Assembly: GCF_014651075.1 (NCBI RefSeq)
Contig: NZ_BMWE01000007.1
Location: 62,001-126,000 of the forward strand
DNA length: 64,000 nt
From: Streptomyces djakartensis
GTDB lineage: Bacteria > Actinomycetota > Actinomycetes > Streptomycetales > Streptomycetaceae
Direction: 5' to 3'
The notes under the pieces were generated by a model. The model had not been told where the DNA came from. It saw only the letters and a program-made list of their open reading frames with translations, and did no database searches. The position numbers and the translations under genes are program-made. Positions 41,515 through 50,292 of the stretch are shown here, piece by piece (position 1 is the stretch's first letter; the number at the start of each line of letters is the position of its first letter).

Positions 41515-41563
41515 CCCTTTCCTCCCCTCCCCTCCCCGAAGACAAGGGGAGGGGAGGAAAGGG
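41515..41563. terminator. 18-bp purine/pyrimidine-asymmetric hairpin between convergent genes
   Basis: CCCTTTCCTCCCCTCCCC pairs with GGGGAGGGGAGGAAAGGG over a 13-base loop between the DUF1707 and deiminase stops. One arm is all pyrimidine and the other all purine. It is well placed as a bidirectional terminator. Confidence 0.8.
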
Positions 41564-41568
41564 CCGGC

Positions 41569-43548
41569 TCAGGCTGTCGCCGGAAGCCGCCACCACGCGC
41601 TCGACGCGTTCCGCAGGGTGTTGGTGCCGCAGTGCACCTCGCCCATGCCCAGGTGGTAGGTGTACCAGTCGTCGATGTACGACACCTTCAGACCGACCCG
41701 CCGGTACACGGCGGTGACCGCCTCCGTGAAGATGTCCTTGCCGTCGATGACGGGACCCCACTGGCGCGGCGCGAGGTAGCGGTCGCGGCCCAGCAGCACT
41801 CCGTTGACCGCTCCGGGCACGTAGGCGCTGGTCGTCACCGTCGCCGGGGCCTTGGCCCCCGGGGACGAGGCGGCCGGGTTCTTCGCGAGCCACTTCTGCT
41901 GGCCGCGGTCCTTCAGCGCGCCCACGAGGTCGGCGCCCGCACCCATCCGGGTCAGACGGGGCACGGGGACGTCCTGCCCGCCGGCGGCCGACGCCTCCGA
42001 GTCGCGGGTGTACAGCGCGGGCACCCGGACGACCTCGCCGTCGGTGACACCCGTCTCCCGCTTGAGGATCTCCAGGTTGGCCGCGATGCGCCGCGCCGCC
42101 ATCTCGTTGTCGGCCACCAGATGGCGGTCGGCGAGCGCCTGGTCGATGGTCTCCCTGGGCGCCGGACTGTCGCTGCGGCCCGGCACGGAGAACATCTTCG
42201 TCCTGCCGTGCCCCGCGGCCTTGGCGTCGCGCAGCAGCCGCAGTCCCGCCTTCGGGTCGGCGATGCCGATGCGCCAGCCGCGCGGAGTGTCGGCGGGCAG
42301 GAACTGCACGAACTCGTCGACGTGCCCGACGCCCAGCCAGGAGGTGTCCAGCAGCAGCGGGTCCTGAAGACCCTGCGACTTCAGCAGCGTCCGCATCACC
42401 TTCGACGGGCGTGCCCCGCTGTCCTTGCGCTCGCCCATGATGATCCGCCCGGCCGGGAACGAGCGCCCGCCGTGCGCGTACGGCGGGATGGTCTCCAGGT
42501 TCCCCATGGAGTTGAGCGACCAGTCGTCGGGCTCGGCCCGGTCGGTCACCTGCACCACGCCCATGTCCCGGCCGCGCATCTTCTCGAACAGCTCACGTCC
42601 GGCGTCCCGGTCCGGCTGGGCGGAACGCAGCATCACCCGCATCACCTGCCGCTCACCGCCCGGCCCGGTCATGCTGACGTAGGCCGGTTCGACGAAGTCC
42701 TGGGCCCAGGGGTCGGCGTACTTCGTGAACTTGACGAGCGGCTTGGTGACCCCGGCCTTCCCGACCTCCTTCGCCAGTTCCCTGACGAACTTCTGCTGGA
42801 GGCGGCTGTACGCGCCCTGGCCCTGGACCTCGGTCACCATCACCTGCTGGGTGTCCTGCAGGTGATGCTGGGTCAGCAGCGGGGCGACGCGCAGGGTCAC
42901 GGAGTCGGACGTGGTCTCGCTCCCGGCCTTCACCGTCAGCCGGACCACCGCCCGCCCGTCCCGCTTCGCGCTGTCCCGGACGACGTCGGTGCCCTCGACG
43001 CCGAGCTCCACGCCGGAGCGCAGCTCGGCGGCGGACAGCCTGGTCCGGGACGTCACCAGGACCCACTTCCCGGACCGCTTGACGAACAGACGCGCGTGCT
43101 TGCCTCCGGTGGTGATCTCCAGGCTGCCCTTGGCGTCCGCGCTGACGCCGGCCATGGGCACGGAATGGACCCGGGCGAGGTCGGAGGCGTCCGCGCTGCC
43201 GTTGACCTTCGTGTCCGTGGCGTCGTTGCAGGCGGCCAGCTTGGCGTCGGACAGGGGGCTGCCGCCCGGGCCGGTGACGGGGCACCGCTTCGTGTCGTCG
43301 TCGATGTTGGGCAGGAAAACGGCCCCGCGCCCGACGGACCAGCTGTCCTCGCCGGTCTTGTCGGTGCCGCCGGAGACGTCGACCTGGCCGTCGCGGTTCA
43401 CATCGGCGCGGAGGTCGGCACGGACGGACGACCCGGTGGCGGAAGCCGGTCCGGCCGCCCCTGCCAGCACGGATCCGGCCGCGGCCAGCGCCAGGACGGC
43501 CGACCCGGCCGGAAACAGGCGTGAACGTCTGCGTATGGGTGGACGCAC
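41569..43548 (-). CDS. Secreted protein-arginine deiminase (PAD)
   Basis: 659 residues. An Arg-rich signal peptide (MRPPIRRRSRLFPAGSAVLAL...ASA) predicts export, possibly by Tat. A calcium-loop-like ADVNRDGQVDVSG lies near residue 50, and a beta-rich domain precedes the catalytic propeller. The catalytic set of human PADs is complete: Asp284 (WAQDFVEP), His409 and Asp411 (GVGHVDEFVQF), Cys640 (GMGEVHCGTNTLR). It should convert peptidyl-arginine to citrulline outside the cell. The GTG start has GAGAGGAA upstream. It lies 77 bases after the graspetide maturase on the same strand with no terminator seen between them. Confidence 0.93.
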   Translation of the reverse strand: MRPPIRRRSRLFPAGSAVLALAAAGSVLAGAAGPASATGSSVRADLRADVNRDGQVDVSGGTDKTGEDSWSVGRGAVFLPNIDDDTKRCPVTGPGGSPLSDAKLAACNDATDTKVNGSADASDLARVHSVPMAGVSADAKGSLEITTGGKHARLFVKRSGKWVLVTSRTRLSAAELRSGVELGVEGTDVVRDSAKRDGRAVVRLTVKAGSETTSDSVTLRVAPLLTQHHLQDTQQVMVTEVQGQGAYSRLQQKFVRELAKEVGKAGVTKPLVKFTKYADPWAQDFVEPAYVSMTGPGGERQVMRVMLRSAQPDRDAGRELFEKMRGRDMGVVQVTDRAEPDDWSLNSMGNLETIPPYAHGGRSFPAGRIIMGERKDSGARPSKVMRTLLKSQGLQDPLLLDTSWLGVGHVDEFVQFLPADTPRGWRIGIADPKAGLRLLRDAKAAGHGRTKMFSVPGRSDSPAPRETIDQALADRHLVADNEMAARRIAANLEILKRETGVTDGEVVRVPALYTRDSEASAAGGQDVPVPRLTRMGAGADLVGALKDRGQQKWLAKNPAASSPGAKAPATVTTSAYVPGAVNGVLLGRDRYLAPRQWGPVIDGKDIFTEAVTAVYRRVGLKVSYIDDWYTYHLGMGEVHCGTNTLRNASSAWWRLPATA

Positions 43549-43625
43549 AGCGCGTTCCTCTCGATTGGGGGGTGTCGCTGTGCAAGAGGGGCAACGGCGC
43601 CTGTGCGTTCACTGTGCCGCGAGAG

Positions 43626-44558
43626 TCAACTCCGTGCCGGCCGGGACAGCCACCGGGCGACCGCCTCCGATACCGGCTGCCCGGTCTGCAGTTCCAGGAA
43701 GCCGAACTGGCCGCTCTGGTTGCACTCGAGGAACCACCAGAAGCCGTCCTCGTCCTCGGCGAAGTCGAAGGCGGCGTACGCCAGTCGGGCCATGTCGACG
43801 TAGTCGAGCACCGACTTGCGGATCCGGTCGGGCACCGGGACGGGCTCCCAGGTGTGCCCGGTGTCGCCGTAGCGTCCGTCGACCTGGTCCGGCTCGGCGG
43901 TCTTCCGGGCGGCGAACAGCCGGCTGCCGACGCAGGTCAGACGGATGTCGGCACGCTTGGGTATGTAGCGCTGCAGCAGCGCGGGACCGGCGGCGACAGC
44001 GGAGAAGTCCGAGTCGGGCCCGATCAGCGTCGTGGGCAGGGCCAGCGACGGTTCACCCGGCGGCGGCCCCGAGGCGGACTTCACCACCACCTCCCCGTAC
44101 TCCTCGGCGAACTGCCGTGCCAGGCGCGGCAAGGTGGTGATGACGGTCGGCGGCACGGCGAAGCCGCTGAGATGAGCGGTCCTCAGCTGCCAGGGCTTCA
44201 GACGGGCCCGGTCGGCGTCGCATGGGTGGTTCATCCACCGCGCAGAGGCGGAGTAAAGCATTCCGAACAGTGCCTGGCGGGTCTCGGCGGTCAGCCAGGC
44301 GGAGGGCTCGTCCGCGTGCGCGGCCGGTTCACCGGGTCTGCGCACCCATACGGACCGCAGACCCCCCATGCTGACCACGTGCCCGTTCGCCGACAGCAGG
44401 CCCTCGAAGTCGCCTTGGGTGTAGTGCGCGGACAGCACGGTCTGGGCCGGCAGATCGGCCGGGTCCAGCCGCATGACGGGGACCGCCGCGTCGTGCAGCT
44501 TGGTCACCACCAGGTCGGCGGTGACATCGTCCTTGGCGGTGAGGATCAGTACGGTCAT
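43626..44558 (-). CDS. tgmB: ATP-grasp ribosomal-peptide maturase (graspetide type)
   Basis: 310 residues, the normal TgmB length. The N-terminal pre-ATP-grasp domain (MTVLILTAKDDVTADLVVTKL, VWVRRPGEP) and the grasp fold (MNHPCDADRARLKPWQLRTAHLSGFAVPPT, VVVKSASGPPP, LLQRYIPKRADIRLTCVGSRLFA, WWFLECNQSGQFGFLEL) fit the TIGR04187-type maturases. These form ester or amide cross-links between Thr/Ser/Lys and Asp/Glu side chains of a precursor peptide. It starts 14 bases after the precursor gene. The usual third gene, an isoaspartate-type methyltransferase, is absent. Confidence 0.9.
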   Translation of the reverse strand: MTVLILTAKDDVTADLVVTKLHDAAVPVMRLDPADLPAQTVLSAHYTQGDFEGLLSANGHVVSMGGLRSVWVRRPGEPAAHADEPSAWLTAETRQALFGMLYSASARWMNHPCDADRARLKPWQLRTAHLSGFAVPPTVITTLPRLARQFAEEYGEVVVKSASGPPPGEPSLALPTTLIGPDSDFSAVAAGPALLQRYIPKRADIRLTCVGSRLFAARKTAEPDQVDGRYGDTGHTWEPVPVPDRIRKSVLDYVDMARLAYAAFDFAEDEDGFWWFLECNQSGQFGFLELQTGQPVSEAVARWLSRPARS

Positions 44559-44572
44559 TCTGTCGCGGATCG

Positions 44573-44764
44573 TCAGTCGTCGAAGTGGGTCTTGGAACCG
44601 GCGGTGGACGCCGTCGTGCCGACCGCCAGGAGCAGATCCGGGTCGCTGATGGCCGGGCGGCCGTCGGGAAGCACGTTCAGCTGAAGCGACTCGTCGAAGC
44701 GGTAGGGCGTCACCACCGTGGGAATCGACCTGGGGAAGGCGTAGTTGAGGGTGAACGGTCGCAC
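44573..44764 (-). CDS. tgmA: Graspetide-type precursor peptide
   Basis: 63 residues from the GTG, which has a perfect GGAGG six bases upstream; a longer in-frame form is not needed. The leader has the TgmA-like features RPFTLNYAFP and YRFDESLQLNV, then PDGRPAISDPDLL. The C-terminal segment GTTASTAGSKTHFDD supplies Thr/Ser/Lys donors and two terminal Asp acceptors, which allows at most a couple of side-chain cross-links. Arginines occur only at 2, 12, 22 and 36, none in the last 27 residues. It is the likely substrate of the adjacent maturase. The ring pattern is not predictable. Confidence 0.85.
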   Translation of the reverse strand: MRPFTLNYAFPRSIPTVVTPYRFDESLQLNVLPDGRPAISDPDLLLAVGTTASTAGSKTHFDD

Positions 44765-44913
44765 TCGGAACCTCCGGGTTCGCACGCTGCCCGCACGCGG
44801 ACCCTCGCGTGCTTCCCGCACGAGGGGTCGCTCGTCACGTCTCTTTCACATCTCGGATATCGGCAGCGCTCGGTTTCTTCACTACTTACACACCGGATCC
44901 GGTGCCGGAATCG

Positions 44914-45714
44914 TCACTGGCCCCTGCCCTCGCCCGCCCGGCCCGTGCCGGGATTTCCGTTGCCCGGCGAACCGGGGTCGCCGGCGTTCCCGGCCACACC
45001 GCCGGCACCGCCCGCACCGGCCTCCGCGGCACCCTCGCCGGCCCTGCCCGCCTCGCCGGACCCGTCCGTGTCACCCGGCCCGCTCGGTGTGGCCGCCGGC
45101 CGCACCAGCCGTTCGGCGCAGTACGCGTCGACCTCGTCCTCGCCGCCCGCCACCGCGACGAGCCGCTGCCATGCCGTCGCGTCGAGCGTCTTCCCGCGGT
45201 CCTTGACTCGTGCGTAAGCGCGGCAGTGGGCCTCGGTGTCCCAGGCGGAGGACGAATCGTCCCCGGGGCCCCGGCTGCCGGAGGAGGACGGCGACGCCTC
45301 CGCGTCCGGCGGGGCGGGCGCGGTCGCCGAGGGATGCGCGGTCCTCCCTCCGGTGCCGTTCTCGGACGAACCGACCGATCCGATGGCCGCGACCGCGACA
45401 CCGCCCAGGGCGATGCTGGTGAACACGGCGGCGAACGTCGCCTTCACCGGGCGCCCGCCACGGCGGACCGCGGGCGGCCGCCAGTCGTCCCGGTGCCGGG
45501 TGCGTGCCCGGTGCGTCCCCGCGTCGCGGGCGGTCCGGAAGGCCGCCACGGCCCGCTGCTCGGCTTCGGGGCCGGGATCATCCGCGAGCAGGGCGGTGGC
45601 CAGAGCCGCCTGCAGCGCGGCGTCGTCCCGCGGGTCCCAGGGGCCGGGCTCGGCATCGCCGGGGTGCGCGCGTCTAAGGCCTGTGCCCGCGTCGCGGCTC
45701 AGCCGATCACCCAT
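44914..45714 (-). CDS. Membrane protein coupled to ECF sigma factor (possible anti-sigma)
   Basis: 266 residues. A cytoplasmic, charged N-terminus (DDAALQAALATALLADDPGPEAEQRAVAAFRTARDAG) is followed by one membrane helix (about 90-112) and a Gly/Ala/Pro/Ser-rich outer part. That part contains one Cys-bearing module (WDTEAHCRAYARVKDRGKTLDATAW ... VDAYCAERLV). Its start overlaps the sigma stop by 16 bases. Position suggests an anti-sigma factor, but no zinc-binding anti-sigma domain is visible; the low-complexity tail reads as a wall-spanning segment. Confidence 0.7.
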   Translation of the reverse strand: MGDRLSRDAGTGLRRAHPGDAEPGPWDPRDDAALQAALATALLADDPGPEAEQRAVAAFRTARDAGTHRARTRHRDDWRPPAVRRGGRPVKATFAAVFTSIALGGVAVAAIGSVGSSENGTGGRTAHPSATAPAPPDAEASPSSSGSRGPGDDSSSAWDTEAHCRAYARVKDRGKTLDATAWQRLVAVAGGEDEVDAYCAERLVRPAATPSGPGDTDGSGEAGRAGEGAAEAGAGGAGGVAGNAGDPGSPGNGNPGTGRAGEGRGQ

Positions 45715-46463
45715 GTCCGTTGTCCGTTCCTGCCCGAGCTGGTGGTTGGGCCCGGAAGACCGGGCTGTGCCGCAGGTCTGTCCGTCCGCTGACGCCGTCC
45801 TGACTCATTCCGACTTCCCAGCGTCCCGGAAGCCCCATCCGTCACACCGTCCGCCGCCTCCGCCCCGACGCCCAGCTGGCGGGCGAGGCGTTTCAGCCCC
45901 CGGTGGGTGGCGGTGCGCACCGCTCCGGGGCGCTTGCCCAGGACCCGCGCGGCGGCGGGGCCGTCCAGGCCGACGATGACGCGCAGGAGCACGGCCTCGG
46001 CCTGGTCGCGCGGCAGCCCGCGGACCAGCTCCAGGGCCCGCTCGGTGGAGACGGTCTCCAGGGCCTGCTCCTGGGTGCTGTGCGGGCCGGGCAGGTCCAG
46101 GACGTCCTGCTCGATGGCTCCCGGCCGGGGCCGTGCGCGCTGGCGGCGCAGATGGTCCAGTGCCCGGTGCCGGGCGATGGTCGCCGTCCAGCCGCGGAAA
46201 CCGGCCCCGTCGCCCTTGAACCGCCCGAGGTCCCGGGCGATCTGCAGCCAGGCGTCGGACGCCACGTCCTCCGCGTCGTCTCCGACGAGCCCGCGCAGAT
46301 AGCCGAGCAGGCCGGGCTGCACCAGCCGGTAGGCGACCGCGAAGGCCGCCTCGTCGCCCTGCTGCGCTCCCGCGACGGCCGCGCCCAGGTCGGCGTCGTG
46401 GGCCTGCGCGTGGCGCGGTTGCCGTTCCTGACCCAAGACCGTCCTCGTTCGCACCGGGTTCAT
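45699..46463 (-). CDS. ECF-family RNA polymerase sigma factor
   Basis: 254 residues. Region 2 (about 30-105) contains YRLVQPGLLGYLRGLVGDDAEDVASDAWLQIARDLGRF and RGWTATIARHRALDHLRRQR; region 4 (about 140-190) contains LVRGLPRDQAEAVLLRVIVGLDGPAAARVLGKRPGAVRTATHRGLKRLA. The C-terminal extension of about 55 residues is polar and of low complexity. It is co-translated with the following membrane protein. Confidence 0.9.
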   Translation of the reverse strand: MNPVRTRTVLGQERQPRHAQAHDADLGAAVAGAQQGDEAAFAVAYRLVQPGLLGYLRGLVGDDAEDVASDAWLQIARDLGRFKGDGAGFRGWTATIARHRALDHLRRQRARPRPGAIEQDVLDLPGPHSTQEQALETVSTERALELVRGLPRDQAEAVLLRVIVGLDGPAAARVLGKRPGAVRTATHRGLKRLARQLGVGAEAADGVTDGASGTLGSRNESGRRQRTDRPAAQPGLPGPTTSSGRNGQRTWVIG

Positions 46464-46687
46464 TGCGAGTCCGTGACGGCCGACGCGCCCCGTTCGGCTT
46501 CGACGGCCTCATGGAGATCAGCGTGCGTTCTCACAGAAGTGTCACAACGCGACCGGTGTCCCACACGTTCGTGCCCTGCCGGGTGACGTTCTGCGCGGGC
46601 TGTGCGCTGTGTGAGTGTCGATGAACGACCCCCGCACCTCTCTCCGTGCCGCCCCTGACTCCCCCCGGGAGTGGGACGGAGAGGGAC

Positions 46688-46730
46688 GGGGCGGCCGGGT
46701 TCCGTCCACTGCGCGGAGCCCGGCCGCCCC
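46688..46730 (-). terminator. Terminator hairpin after the LCP gene
   Basis: GGGGCGGCCGGG pairs with CCCGGCCGCCCC across a 19-base loop, 14 bases beyond the LCP stop. The remaining bases up to the sigma-factor start (about 220) show no further gene and must hold the sigma promoter. Confidence 0.7.
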
Positions 46731-46743
46731 ACTGCCCTGCCGC

Positions 46744-48174
46744 TCAGCCGTCCTCCTCGAGGCTCACCGGCCGGTCGCCGCGCAGCTCGGCGAAGAGCTT
46801 CTTCGCCTTCGCGTCGTCCCACTTCAGGGCACTCCGGGCGGCCGCGCCGGCCACGGGGATGTTCAACTGCCTGCCGGTGCCTCCCGAGACGCTCCGCATC
46901 GCCTGGAACAGCGACAGGAGAGTCGGCAGTTCCATGTCCTTGTCCACGACGAGGGTGTCCAGCCCCGCGCTCAGGGCGGGGTACGCACGGAACGGGTCGA
47001 GCACGACGCCCGGCGTGGCGGTCTTGCGGGCGAGGGCGGAGAGGAACTTGCGCTGGTTGCGGGAGCGCCCCAGGTCGCCGTCCGCCTCCTGGTGCCGTTG
47101 GCGGACGAACGCCAGCGCCTGGGTGCCGGTCAGGTTGTGACAGCCCTTCTTCAGGTCCAGTCCCGACTTCGGGTCCCTGATGTTCCGGTCCACGCACATG
47201 TCCACACCGCCGACCGCGTCCACGACACCGACGAACCCCCCGAAGCCGATCTCCGCGTAATGGTCGACACGCAGGCCCGTGTTCAGCTCGACGGTCCGTA
47301 CGAGCATCCCGGGCCCGCCGAGGGAGTAGGCCGCGTTCAGCTTGTTCTTCGCCGCACGGTGAGACTTGCCGGTGTCCGGGTCGACGTACGACGGGATGGT
47401 CACCCACGAGTCGCGCGGCAGACTCACCATCGTGGTGCCGTGGGCGCCGGTGTGCAGGAGCATCATCGAGTCGGTGCGGCTGCCGCCGGCCGTGCCGGTG
47501 TGCAGTTCCTTCCTGGCCTGCTCGGACAGGCCGTCCCGGCCGTCCGAGCCCACGATGAGGTAGTTCGTTCCCTTCCCCCGCGGCGGACGGTCCGCGACCC
47601 CGCCCAGGTCGACGGACCTGTCGAGTCTGAACTCGGCCCAGGCGAAGGTGCCCGCGCCGGTGAGGGCCAGTACGCACAGCAGTGCCGCCAGCAGCCGCAC
47701 CGTCCGGCGGAACCGGCCGGGGCGTTCCCAGGGGGTCCGGACGCTGGTGCTGTGCCCGCCACGCCCGGCGCCATGGCCCTGGCCCGGCGCGTCGGCGGGG
47801 CTGTCGTCCGTCACAGGGGGCGCGGGAGCCGGAGCGGGCGCCGGATACGGAGCGGGCGCCGGATGAGGAGTGGGTGCCGAATGAGGAGTGGGTGCCTGAT
47901 AAGGGGCGGGTGCCCGGTACTGGGCGGCTCCCTGATGCGCGGAGGGCCCGAGGCCCGCACCGTCGGGACCGCCGTACGGGTACGGCCCGAGGTGGGCGTC
48001 GGGACCGCCGTACGGGTACGGCCCGACGATGTACCCCTCGTACGGCCGGGTGGGCGTCTGAAGCGGGGACGTGCCGCTCTGCCACACCTGCCCCGTGATC
48101 ACCCGATGCCCTGATGCCTCCCCTTCCTCGTTCTGCCGGTCGCTTCCGGGCCACCAGCCCGGCCCGTCACTCAT
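46744..48174 (-). CDS. LCP-family (LytR-CpsA-Psr) cell-wall glycopolymer ligase
   Basis: 476 residues. A proline/tyrosine-rich cytoplasmic N-terminus with tandem GPYPYGGPD and APTPH repeats (about 40-130) precedes one membrane helix (about 160-180). The LCP domain follows with SRTDSMMLLHTG, TMVSLPRDSWVTIP, NKLNAAYSLGG and QALAFVRQRH. LCP enzymes transfer teichoic-acid-like or other polymers from lipid carriers to peptidoglycan. The ATG was chosen over a GTG four codons upstream. It follows the deacetylase-like/glycosyltransferase gene closely (18 bases), suggesting one wall-polymer operon. Confidence 0.88.
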   Translation of the reverse strand: MSDGPGWWPGSDRQNEEGEASGHRVITGQVWQSGTSPLQTPTRPYEGYIVGPYPYGGPDAHLGPYPYGGPDGAGLGPSAHQGAAQYRAPAPYQAPTPHSAPTPHPAPAPYPAPAPAPAPPVTDDSPADAPGQGHGAGRGGHSTSVRTPWERPGRFRRTVRLLAALLCVLALTGAGTFAWAEFRLDRSVDLGGVADRPPRGKGTNYLIVGSDGRDGLSEQARKELHTGTAGGSRTDSMMLLHTGAHGTTMVSLPRDSWVTIPSYVDPDTGKSHRAAKNKLNAAYSLGGPGMLVRTVELNTGLRVDHYAEIGFGGFVGVVDAVGGVDMCVDRNIRDPKSGLDLKKGCHNLTGTQALAFVRQRHQEADGDLGRSRNQRKFLSALARKTATPGVVLDPFRAYPALSAGLDTLVVDKDMELPTLLSLFQAMRSVSGGTGRQLNIPVAGAAARSALKWDDAKAKKLFAELRGDRPVSLEEDG

Positions 48175-48192
48175 GGGATGGACCACCCTTCA

Positions 48193-50292
48193 TCACCTCG
48201 TTGACAACTGGCGTTCGGCGACCGGGTTCCTGAGCTGCTGGGCGGCAGCCGTGCCGGAGCGCTGCATGCGATGCCACTTCAGGCGGGTGCCGAGCAGCAG
48301 GGCGAACACGGACTGGATGACGACCAGGTACATCAGCTGCCGGTAGACGAAGAGCTGGAACGGCATCGACCACAGCGCCCACAGCCGCTCGCCGTCGAGT
48401 CGCAGGGCGTAGGCCGCACAGATCAGCTGGACCCCGAGGAAGGCGATCCACACGCCCGCCGCCTGCAGGGGGTCGGCGAAGAGCGCCCCGTACACCGCGT
48501 AGAGGTCGACGACCGGCGCCAGCAGCGGCAGGACCACCTGGAAGACGGCCAGATAGCTCAGCCCGCGCCGGGCGAAACGACCGGCCGCGCCCACTTCGAC
48601 GACGGCCCCGCGGTGCTTCCACATCGCTTGCAGGGTGCCGTAGCACCACCGGTAGCGCTGCCGCCACAACTGCCGCAGTGATGTGGGTACTTCGGTCCAC
48701 GCGATGGCCGACTCCTCGTAGACCACCCGCCAGCCGGCCCGCCACAGGGCCATCGTGAGGTCGGTGTCCTCGGCGAGGGTGTCCTCGCTGACCCCGCCGA
48801 CGCCCATGAGCGCGTCCCGGCGGAAGGCGCCGATGGCACCGGGAACCGTCGGCATGCACTCCAGCACCTCGAACATGCGACGGTCGAGGTTGAAGCCGAA
48901 GACGTACTCCAGGTGCTGCCATCTGCCGAGCAGCCCACGGCGGTTGCCGACCTTGGTGTTGCCGCTGACGGCGCCGACGGCCGGGTGCGCGAGCGGCTGC
49001 ACGAGCCGGAACAGGGCGTCGGGCTCGAAGACGGTGTCGGCGTCGACCATCACCACGATGTCGTGGGACGCGTTGGCCAGGCCGGTGTTGAGCGCCGCCG
49101 CCTTGCCCGAGTTGGGCTGCCGGATCACCCGGACCCGGGGGTCGTCGATCCACGTGGCGAGGTCCGCCGTCCGGTCCGTCGAGCCGTCGTCGATCACGAT
49201 GACCTCGAGGTAGGGGTGCGTGGAGGCGAGCAGCGAGTGGACGGTGGACTCGATGCCGGCCTCTTCGTTGTAGGCGGGGACGAGCACCGTCACCGGTGCG
49301 TTGACCTCCCGCAGCCAGGGCGCGCCGGGGCGGGTGCGGGTGAGGCGACGGACATGGGCGCGGGCGAAGAAGACCAGTGACAGCAGCCGCAGCAGACCCA
49401 GCGCCCCTGCCACGACCAGCACCCAGTTCATGACGTGCGTGAACGTACTTCCGGCTGCCACGGCCCAGTTCAGGACCTTGCCCTGCCACCGTTCCGCGGT
49501 GGACACCCGGGTGTCGGCGGGTGGCATGCCGACGGCGTCCGTCACGGTGGTGAAACGGTCGGCGCGTGGATCGTCGAGCAGCTTCTTCGCCTCGTCGTAC
49601 GCCAGTTCCGTCTGGCTGAACTGCCGGATCAGGCCGTGCGCCGGGTCACGCGTCGGATGGTTGGCGGCGACCAGCACATAGCCGTCCGCGGCGGCCTTGC
49701 GGGCCGCTTGCCACTCGGCGCCGCACAGGGTGTCCACCTCGGTGGTCAGCGGCATCCGCAGCAGGTCGGTGCGGATGCCCGCCGTGCCCGCGAGGGTCTT
49801 CTGAGTGAGGCCCAGTTCCATCCCGAAGCGGACGCGCGACGAGGAGCCGAGGTCGGCTCCCGTGTACGTGTTCGAGCCGATCTCGTGACCCTCGTCGAGG
49901 ATCCGCCGGACCAGGTCCGGATGGCGTGCCGCCTGGGTGCCGAACACGAAGAAGGTGGCGTGCGCGTGGTGCTCGCGCAGCAGGTCCAGCAGCCGGGGTG
50001 TCCACTCGGGGTCGGGTCCGCCGTCGAAGGTGAGGGCGACGGTGCGCGCGGGTGCCGCGGCGGACGACACCTTGTCGCCGTCGATACCGCGCAGCACGGG
50101 GCCGCTCTCGTCCACGGACTCGGGCACCGGTCTGGTGCACGGATGGCGCGTCTTGGCGGCGTCCACCTCGTGGATGGTCCAGCCTTCGAAGAGCAGGGTG
50201 ACGAAGATGACGGGCAGGGTCAGTGCGAGCAGCCGCCAGTGTCCGCGGGGGTCGCGGGACCGGGCGTGCCGGCGTTGTGCCGTGCCGCTCAC
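48193..50292 (-). CDS. Fusion of degenerate polysaccharide-deacetylase domain and GT2 glycosyltransferase
   Basis: 699 residues. One membrane helix (about 20-40) precedes a NodB-like domain (about 80-285). The motif TFDDGPDP is here TFDGGPDP, and the expected GNHTxTH is GSNTYTG, so one Asp and both metal-binding His are replaced; the later HD motif is also absent. After another membrane helix comes a GT2 domain with APVTVLVPAYNEEAG, VMVDADT, LAEDTD and WRQRYRW, so the transferase looks active, ending in several membrane helices. It is likely a processive synthase exporting a beta-linked polysaccharide. The GTG start is the last sensible one before the first helix. Confidence 0.87.
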   Translation of the reverse strand: MSGTAQRRHARSRDPRGHWRLLALTLPVIFVTLLFEGWTIHEVDAAKTRHPCTRPVPESVDESGPVLRGIDGDKVSSAAAPARTVALTFDGGPDPEWTPRLLDLLREHHAHATFFVFGTQAARHPDLVRRILDEGHEIGSNTYTGADLGSSSRVRFGMELGLTQKTLAGTAGIRTDLLRMPLTTEVDTLCGAEWQAARKAAADGYVLVAANHPTRDPAHGLIRQFSQTELAYDEAKKLLDDPRADRFTTVTDAVGMPPADTRVSTAERWQGKVLNWAVAAGSTFTHVMNWVLVVAGALGLLRLLSLVFFARAHVRRLTRTRPGAPWLREVNAPVTVLVPAYNEEAGIESTVHSLLASTHPYLEVIVIDDGSTDRTADLATWIDDPRVRVIRQPNSGKAAALNTGLANASHDIVVMVDADTVFEPDALFRLVQPLAHPAVGAVSGNTKVGNRRGLLGRWQHLEYVFGFNLDRRMFEVLECMPTVPGAIGAFRRDALMGVGGVSEDTLAEDTDLTMALWRAGWRVVYEESAIAWTEVPTSLRQLWRQRYRWCYGTLQAMWKHRGAVVEVGAAGRFARRGLSYLAVFQVVLPLLAPVVDLYAVYGALFADPLQAAGVWIAFLGVQLICAAYALRLDGERLWALWSMPFQLFVYRQLMYLVVIQSVFALLLGTRLKWHRMQRSGTAAAQQLRNPVAERQLSTR

